Positions 45,067 through 55,125 of a stretch of DNA of 64,000 nt are shown one piece after another. The DNA is from Zygaena filipendulae. Its lineage: Eukaryota; Arthropoda; Insecta; Lepidoptera; Zygaenidae. A program made the translations under genes and the position numbers. Position 1 is the stretch's first letter; each line of letters begins with the position of its first letter. The DNA lies in the NCBI GenBank assembly GCA_907165275.2, contig OU015665.1:1116001-1180000 (forward strand), read 5' to 3'. The notes under the pieces were generated by a model that was not told the origin of the DNA, searched no databases, and worked only from the letters and a program-made list of their open reading frames with translations.

Positions 45067-45281
45067 ACTAGCTGGGCCCCGCGGTTTCACCCGCGGTAAT
45101 TTCGGAGTTTCCGCGAGAATTCCGGGATAAAAAGTATCCTATGTCCTTCTCTGTACCCCTGACAACATGCATGCCAAATTTCATCCGAATCCGTTCAGCC
45201 GTTTTTGCGTGATTGAGTAACAAACATCCAAACATCTAAACATCCAAACATCCACACTTTCACATTTATAATATTAGTAGG
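45067..45281 (+). mobile_element. CGCGGG-hairpin (Helitron/Lep1-like) element, reference copy
   Basis: Best-preserved copy. Head actagctgggccccgcggtt forms a hairpin with cacccgcgg, followed by a second ggagtttccgcgagaattcc inverted pair, ggataaaaagtatcctatg, ctgacaacatgcatgccaaa, aatccgttcagccgtttttg, an aaacatcc microsatellite and the end cacatttataatattagtag. No ORF. The structure (CTAG-type end, sub-terminal hairpin, internal microsatellite) resembles non-autonomous Lep1/Helitron-like elements described in Lepidoptera; this class assignment is inference. Confidence 0.85.
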
Positions 45282-45379
45282 ACTAGCTGTGCCCCTTGGT
45301 TCCCTATATCCTTTTAATTAAATATTGCTAAAAACAATTTAATTATGATCGGTTGAATTACTTTTGTTGTTATAATATT
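45282..45379 (+). mobile_element. CGCGGG-hairpin element, internally deleted
   Basis: gactagctgtgccccttggt head joined to atgatcggttgaatta and ttgttataatatta; starts exactly at the end of the previous copy. Confidence 0.7.
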
Positions 45380-45382
45380 AAA

Positions 45383-45560
45383 AGCTGTTTCTCGCGGTTT
45401 CATCCGCGTTAATTTCGGTGTTCCCGCGGGAATTCCGAGATGAAAGTAGCCTATGTCCATCTCTGTATCCATATTTTATATCGACCGGTTGAGTAGTTAA
45501 AGCGTGGAAGCGTAACAAAGAAACAAACAAACTCACATTCGCATTTATAAGAGTTAACAA
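45383..45560 (+). mobile_element. CGCGGG-hairpin element
   Basis: agctgtttctcgcggtttca, ggtgttcccgcgggaattcc and caaactcacattcgcattta; followed by a short partial copy to about 45612. Confidence 0.78.
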
Positions 45561-45674
45561 ATATTTCATGATCATGAGTAGTTAAGGCGTGAAAAGATAA
45601 CAGACAGACATATAGAGCAGAGCTACTGATAAACCTGTATATATTAATAAACTGCATCTTTTGGGAGGAATTTT

Positions 45675-45737
45675 ATTGACGTCAAAAAGAGCCACATTAT
45701 GGGCCAAATTTGAATAAAGGATTTGACTTTGACTTTG
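45675..45737 (+). mobile_element. LINE 3' tail ('gacgtcaaaaagagccacat' family)
   Basis: gacgtcaaaaagagccacat to ggatttgactttgactttgg; matches the 3' ends at 22197 and 59695. Confidence 0.72.
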
Positions 45738-46814
45738 GAATAGAGAACTGATGATAAGTTGATTGCCATGGGGGACTCCCATATTCCATCGACAATTCTA
45801 TTCGTTTTTTCGCAATTTCGATCGATCGAAATATCGTCATGTGCCATGGGAAATCGATAAACCCCTACACAGAGCAACATAAGCCTACGAATCATTCATT
45901 CATTCATTTATTTGCTGAATATGGTACATTAAGATGTTATAATTATTACAAATAAGCCGCATACTCGCCGTGTTGGCGTGCAAATTTCCAATTGATCGTG
46001 GTAACATATTATTTTTATTCGAATGAATGAATGTAATCTTTTTGCTGTATTACAATCGCTATTCACATATTGTGTTAGGTGAATAAATACAGACGCACTC
46101 TTTATTGGGGAGATACAAATTAATTCCATTCCACGAACTAAAAATAAAGTACGACGCGAGCGACACGAAATGAAACCTCCACTCGACTCACGGTTGAGCT
46201 TTTAAGAGAATCTACGGCCGCGCACAGCTAAAACGGGTTTTTCACAAACGTTTCTTTTTTATTTTATTTTTCGAAGCTTCTCACTTTGATGAGTTATTTT
46301 CGGTTGTACGAAAATGGAGAATCGGAATGTTTCCAGCAATAATGTCAAAGTGATTACTCTAGTCTCCAATGTCTAACGTTCCAGAAACAGAACAGAAAAT
46401 AACAGATAGAAGGGACATCAACTTAGTTTAGTATGAAAACAGATGAAAACTAGTGTCGCCGGGTGATTTTCGCACACAAAACTATTCACTAAGCACTAAA
46501 ACATCCATTAACGTAAAGAAATGTATTAAACGCTTTATGGTTATGTTTTTACTTAGTCACTGTTTTCAAAAGTCATAGTTTTGGGAATATTGTGGTAAAT
46601 ATACTTGGGATAGCAGTAAAAGAAGTTTTGGGCAAGTTGGGTCCTTTGCAACGGTAGGGCGCCTGCCCCGCCTGCACGTCCTCTCTAATTACCTAATTTA
46701 TTTGCTCTGTGGTTCCAGCCATCCATTCCAAATCACTGGATTTAAAGTTAGAACTTTACAAAAACGTAGGTAGAGCACTCAACTTGCATATTATGTAATT
46801 GTTTCTACTAAAAT
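45738..46814. other. No gene recognised
   Basis: Contains an 18-bp perfect palindrome (atttcgatcgatcgaaat, 45815-45832) and an (attc) run at 45893-45908; otherwise AT-rich unique sequence. Confidence 0.4.
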
Positions 46815-47150
46815 TATTTTTTTTTTACATTTTTTTATGTCATAGGGGGCAAACGGGCAGGTGGCACACCTGATAGTAAGTGATTACCGCCGCCCATGTA
46901 CATCTGCAATACGATAAGACATGGCTGGGAACTGGCTTTCAAGTGAGGCTGACGGTTCACACCGTTAGGTGCTTGGCGACAGATTTTCAACTTGAAGGTG
47001 GCAGCCAGCCGGGCACTAGAGAGCGCCCTACCACCATACTATGGTTTCCTCACGATGTTTTCCTTCACCGTCAGCTCAAACTCATTGTTAGGGTTTGAAC
47101 CTACGCCTTGTGGCGTTTGATCCCAACGCACCAATCACTGAGTTATCATA
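46815..47150 (-). mobile_element. tRNA-derived SINE, nearly complete
   Basis: On the minus strand: A-box-like aactcagtgattggtgcg, B-box-like taggttcaaaccct, then ggaaaacatcgtgaggaaac, catgggcggcggtaatcact, tcaggtgtgccacctgcccg and a terminal poly-A. Pol III promoter plus A tail marks a SINE. Fragments of the same family are at 12961, 16322 and 39145. Confidence 0.8.
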
Positions 47151-47344
47151 TATCGTGCATCGCTGTCTCATTCGCTTGATTTTGATCAGAATACGAAATT
47201 ATGGCACCTAGTTTATGAAAAGAGTTTTTTTTTTCGCCAAGAGCGACCTAAAACGGCCTGACTGCTTTTAATTATGGAATAACAATTATAAATATCTAAC
47301 ATAAGTTTAAAAACTTATTAACTTCTTCTCTTTTAAATAGTATT

Positions 47345-47490
47345 AAATGAAGTTGCTTCCGCTTCGCGATAAACTCACAAACTACTTACTGAACGGATTT
47401 TCATGCAGTTTTCACGAATAGATAGAGTGATTCATGCGGAAGGTTTATATCTATAGTTAACACGGGTGAAACCACGGGGGACAGCTAGTT
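47345..47490 (-). mobile_element. CGCGGG-hairpin element, 'aaaaccgcatgaaaa' subfamily
   Basis: ctactgaacggattttcatg-like interior and gggtgaaaccacgggggaca then gctagtt. Confidence 0.75.
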
Positions 47491-47929
47491 TAGTTATAAA
47501 ATTGAATTTTTCATTCCGTTTCCATTTAATTTTACTACCTACTTTTACAATTTGTAAAGCGAATATTTGTAATTTAATATCAAATTAAATGTCTGCAGCA
47601 TAGCCAAGTTTTTTTTTTTTAATAATAACAAAGGATAGGTACTCGTTCTTTGTTTAACCAACGAGAATAAAAGCTGTTACCAACAATTGATATTTTCTTA
47701 AGCGCTTGTGGGCTTGTGGTTATAAAATGTGGTTTTGAGTTATTTTTCAAGAGAGGCTTGGAATGTTGCCAATGTTCGTGTCGTTTGGATTTATAACATT
47801 AAAATTTGTTATAAAATATAGAAACCACCCAGCCTAAGATGGAAAAGGTCGGCTAAGTAGGTATGTTTTTAAGTGAGGCCGTGAGAAGCATTAATCTATA
47901 CATACATCATATAATTATATATTTATAAA

Positions 47930-48115
47930 AGTGAATCCCCATTTCCCTTGGTCACGACTCACGGCATCACGCGTGAACGGCTGGACCAATTTCGCTAATT
48001 CTGTTTTTTTATAAAAAGCTACAGTGATCCTGAGTGACATATAGGGTACTTTTTATCTCGGAATTCCCGCGGGAACTCCAAATTTAAAGCGTGTTAAACC
48101 GTGAGGGATTGACTA
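47930..48115 (-). mobile_element. CGCGGG-hairpin element, 'cggctggacc' subfamily
   Basis: gtgaatccccatttcccttg, ggctggaccaatttcgctaa and ggaattcccgcgggaactcc; the cagctagt end is replaced. Confidence 0.75.
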
Positions 48116-48136
48116 TAACTACATATATCTTCGAAT

Positions 48137-48387
48137 ATATAAAAATTTCGTGTCACAGTGTTTGTTATCAAACTCCTCCGAAACGCCTAGACCGATTTTT
48201 AGGAAATTTTTCGTGTATATTGGATAGGTCTGAGAATAGGTCGTAGGCTATTTTTTATACCCCTAGGTGCTAAACCAGTCCTCTCCGGAATTTTTTATTT
48301 TTATTTCTTGGAAAAAGCTTTACCTACTTTGGAGTCCATGCGTGAATTCGGCAACTCACACGGGTGAAATCGCGGGGCACAGCTAGT
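48137..48387 (-). mobile_element. CGCGGG-hairpin element, variant
   Basis: ataaaaatttcgtgtcacag, a distinct middle (cctagaccgatttttaggaa) and gaaatcgcggggcacagcta. Confidence 0.72.
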
Positions 48388-48390
48388 AAC

Positions 48391-48582
48391 ATCCTACTAA
48401 TATTATAAATGTGAAAATGTGGATGTTTGTTACTCAATCACGCAAAAACGGCTGAATGGATTTGTATGAAATTTGGCATGCACGTTGTCAGGGGTACAGA
48501 GAAGGACATGGGGTACTTTTTATCCCGGAATTCCCACAGGAACTCTGAAATTACCGCGGGTGAAACCGCGGGCACAGCTAGT
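48391..48582 (-). mobile_element. CGCGGG-hairpin element, well preserved
   Basis: cctactaatattataaatgt to gtgaaaccgcgggcacagct; near-identical in layout to 21900. Confidence 0.88.
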
Positions 48583-48591
48583 AATATATAA

Positions 48592-48820
48592 CACTAGTTG
48601 TGCCCCGCGGTTTCACCCGCGTTAATTTCAGAGTACCCGCGGGAATTCCGGGATAAAAAGTACCCTGTGTTAATCTGGTGTATAAGCTATATTATTGTAA
48701 AGTTTCATTTAAATCCATCCAGTAGTGAAAGTTTTTGTGTGAAAGAGTAACAAACAAACATCCATCCATCCATCCATCCATACATTCTTAAAACTTTCAC
48801 GTTTACAATATTAATAGGAT
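48592..48820 (+). mobile_element. CGCGGG-hairpin element, complete
   Basis: actagttgtgccccgcggtt, an (atcc) microsatellite at 48757-48780 and acgtttacaatattaatagg. Head-to-head with the copy at 48391, heads only about 10 bp apart. Confidence 0.87.
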
Positions 48821-49081
48821 ATCTAATGTAGGTATAACATTATACAAACGACGTGTGTTATTTCGTCGATGTAACATCAAACTTTTTCTCTCGGGCGCAC
48901 TGAGAGTAAACCCCGGAGTGGTAGATTAAAGTATCGCCTTTCACGTGTTAGTAAGACGGTTTCGATTTTCGAATCACCCTAGCCTTGCTTGCATAACGTG
49001 GAAATCCGCCGTCTATTGAAATACGATATTAAGAACGCGAAAACGGAGCAAATATTATGTGTACCTTAGTGAATATCATGA

Positions 49082-49170
49082 CCTCTCTGTGCCCCGCGGT
49101 TTCACCCACGATAATTGTGGAATTCCCGCGGGAATTCCCGGAAAAAAAGTACTCTATATCTGAAATGTCT
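49082..49170 (+). mobile_element. CGCGGG-hairpin element, 5' part
   Basis: cctctctgtgccccgcggtt and ggaattcccgcgggaattcc; broken at about 49170, where unrelated sequence starts. Confidence 0.78.
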
Positions 49171-49327
49171 GGTGCGGGGAGGAGGCAAATAAAACCATCC
49201 CGACTCCGGTGATAATAATAAAGTTCGCTGTTTATTTAAATGCGCAACAATTTATAGTATAATTAATACAATGTCAGCAAACCTATATTCAATGTTTATG
49301 TAGTGGTGCAACTGTTGAATCGTACAC
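49171..49327. other. Unidentified insert within repeat cluster
   Basis: gtctggtgcggggaggaggc to ctgttgaatcgtacactaca; not seen elsewhere in the window. May be an LTR or other transposon fragment; no target duplication is evident. Confidence 0.35.
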
Positions 49328-49377
49328 TACATGTACTCCGAAAAAACCGCGGGTGAAACCGCGGGGGACAGCTAGTC
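49328..49377 (-). mobile_element. CGCGGG-hairpin element head
   Basis: gtactccgaaaaaaccgcgg then gtgaaaccgcgggggacagc; a head only. Confidence 0.78.
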
Positions 49378-49381
49378 TTAA

Positions 49382-49552
49382 TATATATAAATCACGTGTC
49401 ACGTTGTTTGTCCGCGATGGACTCCGAAACTACTGAACGGATTTTGATAAAATTTTGTAACCATTTATAATATGGTCCAACTTAAAAGATAGTTTTTATC
49501 CGTGAATTCCCGCGGGAACTCCGGAATTAATCCGGGGAACAGCTAATCACCG
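49382..49552 (-). mobile_element. CGCGGG-hairpin element, variant
   Basis: atataaatcacgtgtcacgt, gaattcccgcgggaactccg and ccggggaacagctaatc. Confidence 0.72.
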
Positions 49553-49555
49553 TAA

Positions 49556-49624
49556 ACTACTGTCAGGGGTTTCCCGCAGGAACTCCGAAATTACCGCGAA
49601 TGAAATCGCGGGGGACAGCTAGTT
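49556..49624 (-). mobile_element. CGCGGG-hairpin element head
   Basis: tttcccgcaggaactccgaa to aatcgcgggggacagctagt. Confidence 0.78.
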
Positions 49625-49735
49625 GTAATATATATTTATTAGTTTTTTGTTAAATCGTGTTTGTATAAAATAATTGTAACTGTGTTAATGTGTCTCTGTT
49701 TCCAAATAAATGCCTTTTCTTTCTTTCTTTCTAGT
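49625..49735 (+). mobile_element. LINE-type 3' tail with (TTTC)n
   Basis: gtgtctctgtttccaaataa then atgccttttctttctttctt; a polyadenylation-like aataaa and a short tandem tail suggest a truncated non-LTR element. Confidence 0.45.
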
Positions 49736-49787
49736 AATAATTGATCGAAAACCTTCACTAACTGCAGATGTGATGCTTTATATTAAC

Positions 49788-50006
49788 TGGACATTGATAA
49801 GCAATAGTGTGTTAACCCACATTGGAGAAATTTCGAATAAATCGTGTTTTAAAATCATATCGTCATTTTGTTTCAGCATTTTTTAATGTTTAAATGTTTT
49901 TTGGTATTTAAACAATGTAATAAAGTAAACGCATAATTAAAAAACGTTCTGTAACTGTCAATAAAGCGTTTTGAATCAATAACATGTTATTGCTTATCTG
50001 CGTCCA
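49788..50006. mobile_element. MITE family A, copy 3
   Basis: tggacattgataagcaatag to tattgcttatctgcgtcca; AC on both sides. Confidence 0.85.
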
Positions 50007-51038
50007 ACTATGACTTATTAATACCCTGTACTTCCAAACTTTCGATTAACTTTAGATACTAAGATTGTGTACATAGAGTCTTATTTCTTCTGACAGTAGG
50101 TACTTTAGATGTTCACTTATTTAAACATATTATTTGCCCTCGACCTTCCCTGTCTTGCTGCTTGTTTCCCAAGCGTGTCGGCTGTTGATACTACAACAAT
50201 GTTTGCGTGGAACGGAACGTGTTTATGTTGATCTTGTCTATGGTAAAGATGGCGGCACGTCGCTTGCGGCTAATTGCTTATTTAATTTTAATCCGTGCAC
50301 AAAACATACATGGAATTAGTAATTATTATTAATGTTACATGAATCCTTTTCACAATTCGGTGGATTTCCCGGAAATTGTTTTACGTAAATCTGGGTACAG
50401 TAAAAGAGATTTTCGGCTGAGCTATAGATTAGAGACAACCCAAAGACTACATGAGTTTTAATTATAAATGTATATTGTCTCTTCCTGCAAAATACGTAGA
50501 AAAACCCCTGCATCAGTTTACTAAATCAGCATTAATTTTTGATAGGTTTAGGCACCTACCTATTAGGTTTTCTTCCCTGAATTTTAAGATAAGTATAACC
50601 AAGTTTCATTTAACGAATAACTAAGTCTAGTTTTCTCGTTCTCTTTGGCTTCCCGTAAACCGATGTTATTTAACGCATTTTAAAAAATATGAGAATTCAC
50701 AAATGTTTAATAATATCTATTGTTTTATGACGCATTTTATCTTTTGAAGTTCGCAGCAGGAACCTTTCCAGTGTTTGCAGAAAAACCAGTAAGTACGAAA
50801 TTGTTTGTGTGAATTGGCCCAAGCCTCATTGTTCGCGAGAGATTATGCTAGCTTCCAGATAAGGGTCTCTGGTTTACATAAAAGGTTCTGTGTACGAATA
50901 TAGTTATTAACAATAGCTGCGCACGAGTCGCTCGCTGTGGAACGTCACCTCATGTTTATTCAATAACGATCGCATCGAGGCCGCCTACTTTGCAATACTG
51001 GCTAATACTATGACATATCCAATAATATTTTATTGTTC
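50007..51038. other. No gene or repeat recognised
   Basis: A GC-richer stretch at 50135-50300 is open on the plus strand but shows no splice signals or known motif. Confidence 0.4.
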
Positions 51039-51268
51039 ACTAGCTGTCCCACGCGGTTTCACCCGCGATAATTTCGAAGTTCCTGCGGAATTATTCCATA
51101 CAAACTTTGCAACCCCTTTTTATCCCTTTAGGGGTTGAATTTTCAAAAATCTCTTATCGGATGCCTACGCCATACAAAGAACACACCCTCCAAGTTTCAG
51201 GTCACTACGATCAGCGGTTTAGGCTGCGCGTTGATCCATCAGTCATTCAGGACAAAGCATTTTATATG
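51039..51268 (+). mobile_element. CGCGGG-hairpin element, subfamily D, with nested MITE at its end
   Basis: actagctgtcccacgcggtt head to attcaggacaaagcatttta; its tail is interrupted by the MITE at 51269 and resumes after it as tgtatagatag. Confidence 0.83.
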
Positions 51269-51452
51269 TGGACGCAGATAAGCAATAACATGTTAACCCA
51301 CAAAATTAAGTTACCTATTCAGAAAAATTTATCGAGAGTTAGGGAACGTTTTTTAATTATGTGTTTACCTTATTACATTGTTTAATTTTAAAACACGATT
51401 TACTCAAAATTTCTCCAGTGTGGGTTAACACACTGTTGCTTATCTATATCCA
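51269..51452. mobile_element. MITE family A, copy 4, inserted in a repeat
   Basis: tggacgcagataagcaataa to ttgcttatctatatcca, shortened inside. TG on both sides where the host repeat is split, giving the best evidence for a 2-bp duplication. Confidence 0.85.
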
Positions 51453-51552
51453 TGTATAGATAGCTTATTGTTACTCATATGCCTCTGGTTATTCGACACT
51501 TTGGAACCTAGGAACCAGTTTACTTGTCATTGTTATTTAAATTAGACAATGA

Positions 51553-51596
51553 AAATAGTATTGAAATTAAACTTCATTTTAATTTCAATACTATTT
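51553..51596. repeat. Perfect 19-bp-arm hairpin
   Basis: aaatagtattgaaattaaa, a 6-base loop (cttcat), then the exact complement. Very AT-rich; too short and unpaired outside the stem for a convincing pre-miRNA. Confidence 0.6.
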
Positions 51597-51940
51597 AAGT
51601 TTGGTTTGTAAATCAAAGACAAAGAGACTCGTTTATTTTTTTTTATTTTTTTTTACTCTACAGATTTATACCTAACAATCAAATTGTATATTTAACACGA
51701 AACAAAGGAAACGTTTTGCTGGACAGTAACTAGGTAAGAATCCCGTTAAAGACGATCTTAATTAGATGGGTTTGCAGTAAAAAAGTTAGCTCGACGCGTA
51801 GGTCTTAATTAAAAAAACTTTGTTTAAATCGCAAGGAAATAACTGTAACGAAATTTGAATTCTAATAACGACGCAAAAGAAGCTAATTTCCCACACGATG
51901 TCCGCAGGTAAAGCGCTCGTTATTTCCGCGTTAGAAATAC

Positions 51941-52047
51941 CTACGGTGCCAATCTGTTGTTGGCTGTTACTGATAAAGCCGGTACGCCTGATTGATGTGC
52001 GATCTTTGCTGAGCGAGAGGTCGGGCGGCGAACGTGTCGGGCGACGC
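51941..52047 (-). other. Candidate exon of an unidentified gene
   Basis: Acceptor gggtcaaatgtcaag and donor CCGTAG|gtattt enclose 107 nt; phase 2 in, phase 1 out. The frame reads RRPTRSPPDLSLSKDRTSIR then RTGFISNSQQQIGTV, a basic Ser/Pro-rich sequence of the kind found in cytoplasmic regulatory proteins. No family recognised. An overlapping ATG frame upstream (52147 leftward, MQGEPSISDSNDILL) is also open, so the reading is not settled. Confidence 0.35.
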
Positions 52048-52486
52048 CTTGACATTTGACCCAAAAATGTCCCGAAAATGAGATACATATTTCGGCTCTC
52101 GTCAGTAAAATGTCATTAGAGTCAGAAATGGAGGGCTCACCTTGCATTTGAAAGTATTACTGACGAATGTGCCATTTGTAACCGATCTCCAAAAAGAAGG
52201 TGGTTCTTCTGTATTTTTGTTAATAATTAAAGTATGTTATGTAAATAGCTAAGTTGGTGAAAGAAGGTCAGTAGTGAGCATAAAAAATAATAATAATAAT
52301 CCACTTCACAACACACAGATTTACTGGATTTACTTGATCCCACACTAAGCTATAAGCTTGTTTCGTGGAAACCAAGCAAACGTGCTATATACCACACATA
52401 TTATTACATATATATTATACTATAGATATATATATACACACCCGAAGAAGCTAAATTTACTTCAGCTAATTATTATCAGGGAAAGT

Positions 52487-52670
52487 CCCGTCAAAATCGG
52501 TCCAACCGTTCCGAAGATTCACCCGCGCGAGTTTTGGAATTCCCGCAGGAACTCCAAATTTCTTCCATATTCTTCCTTTCCTTACAATAACAAACACAAT
52601 AAAAAAGAATTTGCGAAATTGGCCCAGCCGTTCACGCTTAATGCCGTGACCAAATATTTTTTATACTATG
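52487..52670 (+). mobile_element. CGCGGG-hairpin element, 'cggctggacc' subfamily
   Basis: tcaaaatcggtccaaccgtt, ggaattcccgcaggaactcc and ggcccagccgttcacgctta; the head is missing. Confidence 0.72.
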
Positions 52671-52847
52671 TACGACCTATACTGTTGATTTGTCTATTAA
52701 ATGAATACCGAAGACAGACTGGGGCTGGGCTCTACTTTGGAACTTAATTGGATTGTCGAGCATGAGGTATTGTTGACTGATGATGATTGATACAGAGCAG
52801 AATATAAAATAATTCATTAATATTGTAGTACCTATATAACATTATTT

Positions 52848-53040
52848 ACTAGCTGTTCGCTCGCAGTTTCACCCGTATAAACTATAAAATTCTTTCAAGT
52901 TTTTTTTTTGGTTATTTGTTAAAAAATTCCCTATGCGTTAATATGGCGTTAATCTAGAACATAATCTTTAGCTAATGATCGTGGTTGCGCAAACAATATC
53001 CTGTGTTACTCAAGAGTCAAGGATACTGTAGCCACAGATA
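52848..53040 (+). mobile_element. CGCGGG-hairpin element, diverged
   Basis: actagctgttcgctcgcagt and ttcacccgtataaactataa; a distinct downstream part (atcctgtgttactcaagagt). Confidence 0.65.
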
Positions 53041-53365
53041 ATATAATACCTACTATACTAGTACAGATGCCTCATCTCATACAAAGAAACGTGACCGTCC
53101 TAAAATGAATAATTCCGGAAAATATTAAGTAGCTAAGTCCCAATCAAAAAATTCTCAGAATCCGTTACAAAACAAATTTCCCCTGCAAAAAAAAAACAAA
53201 CAATTGCTTTAAAGTATAGACTATAGATAAACAGGAAGGAAGTTCTTATTTTAAGCTTGGAATATTTACTAAGTACTTTTCAAAATGTCTCACGAGGAGA
53301 ACCTGAAATTCACCCATGTGAATCTTTGAATATTAATAATGTGATAGATTCTTCATTTATATGCA

Positions 53366-53662
53366 ACAAGCTGTTCCCAGCGGTTTCACGCGCGTTAATT
53401 TCAGAGATCCCGCGAGAATTTCGGGATGAAAAATAGCCTAAAGTACTACTAATAACATCAGCTATCTGCCAGTGAAAGTTCCCTTAAAATCGGTCTAGCT
53501 GTTTCAGAGATTACCCGCAACAAACAGACAGAGACTGACAGACAGAGAAAAATCTTAAAATTTCATTTTTTGATGTTAGTACCGTATATACTTTCCGTAC
53601 CTATATAACTTTCATGTGCATTTAGACAAAAGCTGTTAATTTGAAGTTACAAACTGACACTT
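53366..53662 (+). mobile_element. CGCGGG-hairpin element, long-tail subfamily
   Basis: aagctgttcccagcggtttc, tcagctatctgccagtgaaa, gacagacagag and gtaccgtatatactttccgt. Confidence 0.75.
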
Positions 53663-54054
53663 AAATTTTATTTAATTTAATTTTATGTTAACTACTTACT
53701 GATAGTCTATATTGATTTTATCCGTCACTGTTTTAATGACAGATTAAATCACTATAAACTGAATACGAATGAACCTACCACACTCAGCGAATAAGTATTG
53801 AAAGCAAATTGGAATTACGAAATACATATATCACACAGTATATAGACATAGACATAACTCTATAGGGAACGTGCACAACGACGGTGCTGCCAACTGGCGT
53901 CGCCAATCCGAATCTATTGATAGTTGCCATTCACATTTATGACAAGTAAACAGGATTAATTTTACTAGTGAAAATTATTATTCTAGCTAATCACAATTCA
54001 TTGTTGTATTTCTGGATGTATCAACTATCAATACATCGACAAAAAATAACAAAA

Positions 54055-54175
54055 AATAAAACGGCACAACCGATCATCGTGAAATTTTGCATACAAGTTT
54101 TCAGGGGGTTTATTTTCCATTAGCTGTTTGAAGTTCCGGACAGTCCGGAGTTCAGGAATTCCGAAAAGCTAGTAG
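54055..54175 (-). mobile_element. CGCGGG-hairpin element, left arm of inverted pair
   Basis: ggcacaaccgatcatcgtga to tccgaaaagctagtagcaaa; mirrors the copy at 54180. Confidence 0.72.
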
Positions 54176-54179
54176 CAAA

Positions 54180-54302
54180 TAAACCTCCTGAACACTTGTA
54201 TGCAAAATTTCACGATGATCGGTTATGCCGTTCAGGCATAAAAGCGTAACAAACAAGTAAACAAACAAAAACTCACTTTCGCATTTATAATATTAGTAAG
54301 GA
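54180..54302 (+). mobile_element. CGCGGG-hairpin element, right arm of inverted pair
   Basis: aacctcctgaacacttgtat, cacgatgatcggttatgccg and tttataatattagtaagg. Confidence 0.75.
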
Positions 54303-54509
54303 TTATTTTCTTATCGTAAACATTGGATATTTTAGTTTGTGCGACAATTTTACCAGTTTTCACAGCCTCATGTTCTTCTTTAGATCATCCTCCTCATCCT
54401 CATCTCTTCAACCTCCAATAGGTACATGGCCGGCCTCAAAAGCTTAAAAACCTTTTGACATATTTTGGCCACGCTGACGATCATTAATTATTATATTATT
54501 GATGATGAC

Positions 54510-55016
54510 TAGCTGTGCCTCGGGGTTTCACCCGTGATAATTTCGGAGTTCCCGCATGAATCCCGGGATAAAAAGTACCCTATGTGCTTCTCTGTACCCC
54601 TGACAACGTGCACGTCAAATTTCATCCAAACCCGTTCAGCCGTTTTTGCGTGATTGAGTAAACGTATACGAGGATAAGAGCTCGAAAGCGCATTTTCATC
54701 CGACTTGCTTCAAATTTATCGTCACTGCTCAGCTCCTATGTGTCTTAGCGTTATATATTTATTATTATAAATGAGATTATAATTATTATATAGCCTATAA
54801 CCTGTCCAGGAGTATGGACTACAATCGTACCAAGTTTGCTTAAAATCCCTTCACTAGTATTTGACCCATGCATGCACATACAGACAGACAGACAGACAAA
54901 AAATTTACTGATTGCTTTTTTGGCATCAGTATCGATCACCATTCATCCTCCAATATTAATTTTGAATATATTATATTCAATGTACAGAATTGACCTCTAC
55001 AGTTTTATTATAAGTG
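54510..55016 (+). mobile_element. Composite CGCGGG-hairpin + family E element
   Basis: Same order of blocks as 26611-27088: actagctgtgcctcggggtt head, gctcgaaagcgcattttcat, cagctcctatgtgtcttagc, a caga run, then ttttattataagtg. Carries a short AT-rich insertion (about 54755-54788) absent from the other copy. Confidence 0.8.
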
Positions 55017-55064
55017 GAAGCCATATTTTATAACTTTTATCATACCTATTCAGAAATATAATAT

Positions 55065-55125
55065 ACCTAATTGAGGAGATAGTTTTATTTACATAATTAT
55101 GAAAACAAAACTATCTCTTCAATTA
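55065..55125. repeat. Hairpin
   Basis: aattgaggagatagtttt pairs with aaaactatctcttcaatt with one mismatch over 18 bp; the loop is AT-rich. Confidence 0.55.

Noticed and set aside
51553..51596. Possible pre-miRNA hairpin
   Set aside because: A 44-nt perfect AT-only stem is too short and too regular for a typical pre-miRNA, and no flanking stem exists.
53165..53230. Possible polyadenylation region of a gene
   Set aside because: A-rich runs and ordinary aataaa-like words occur throughout; no coding exon nearby.
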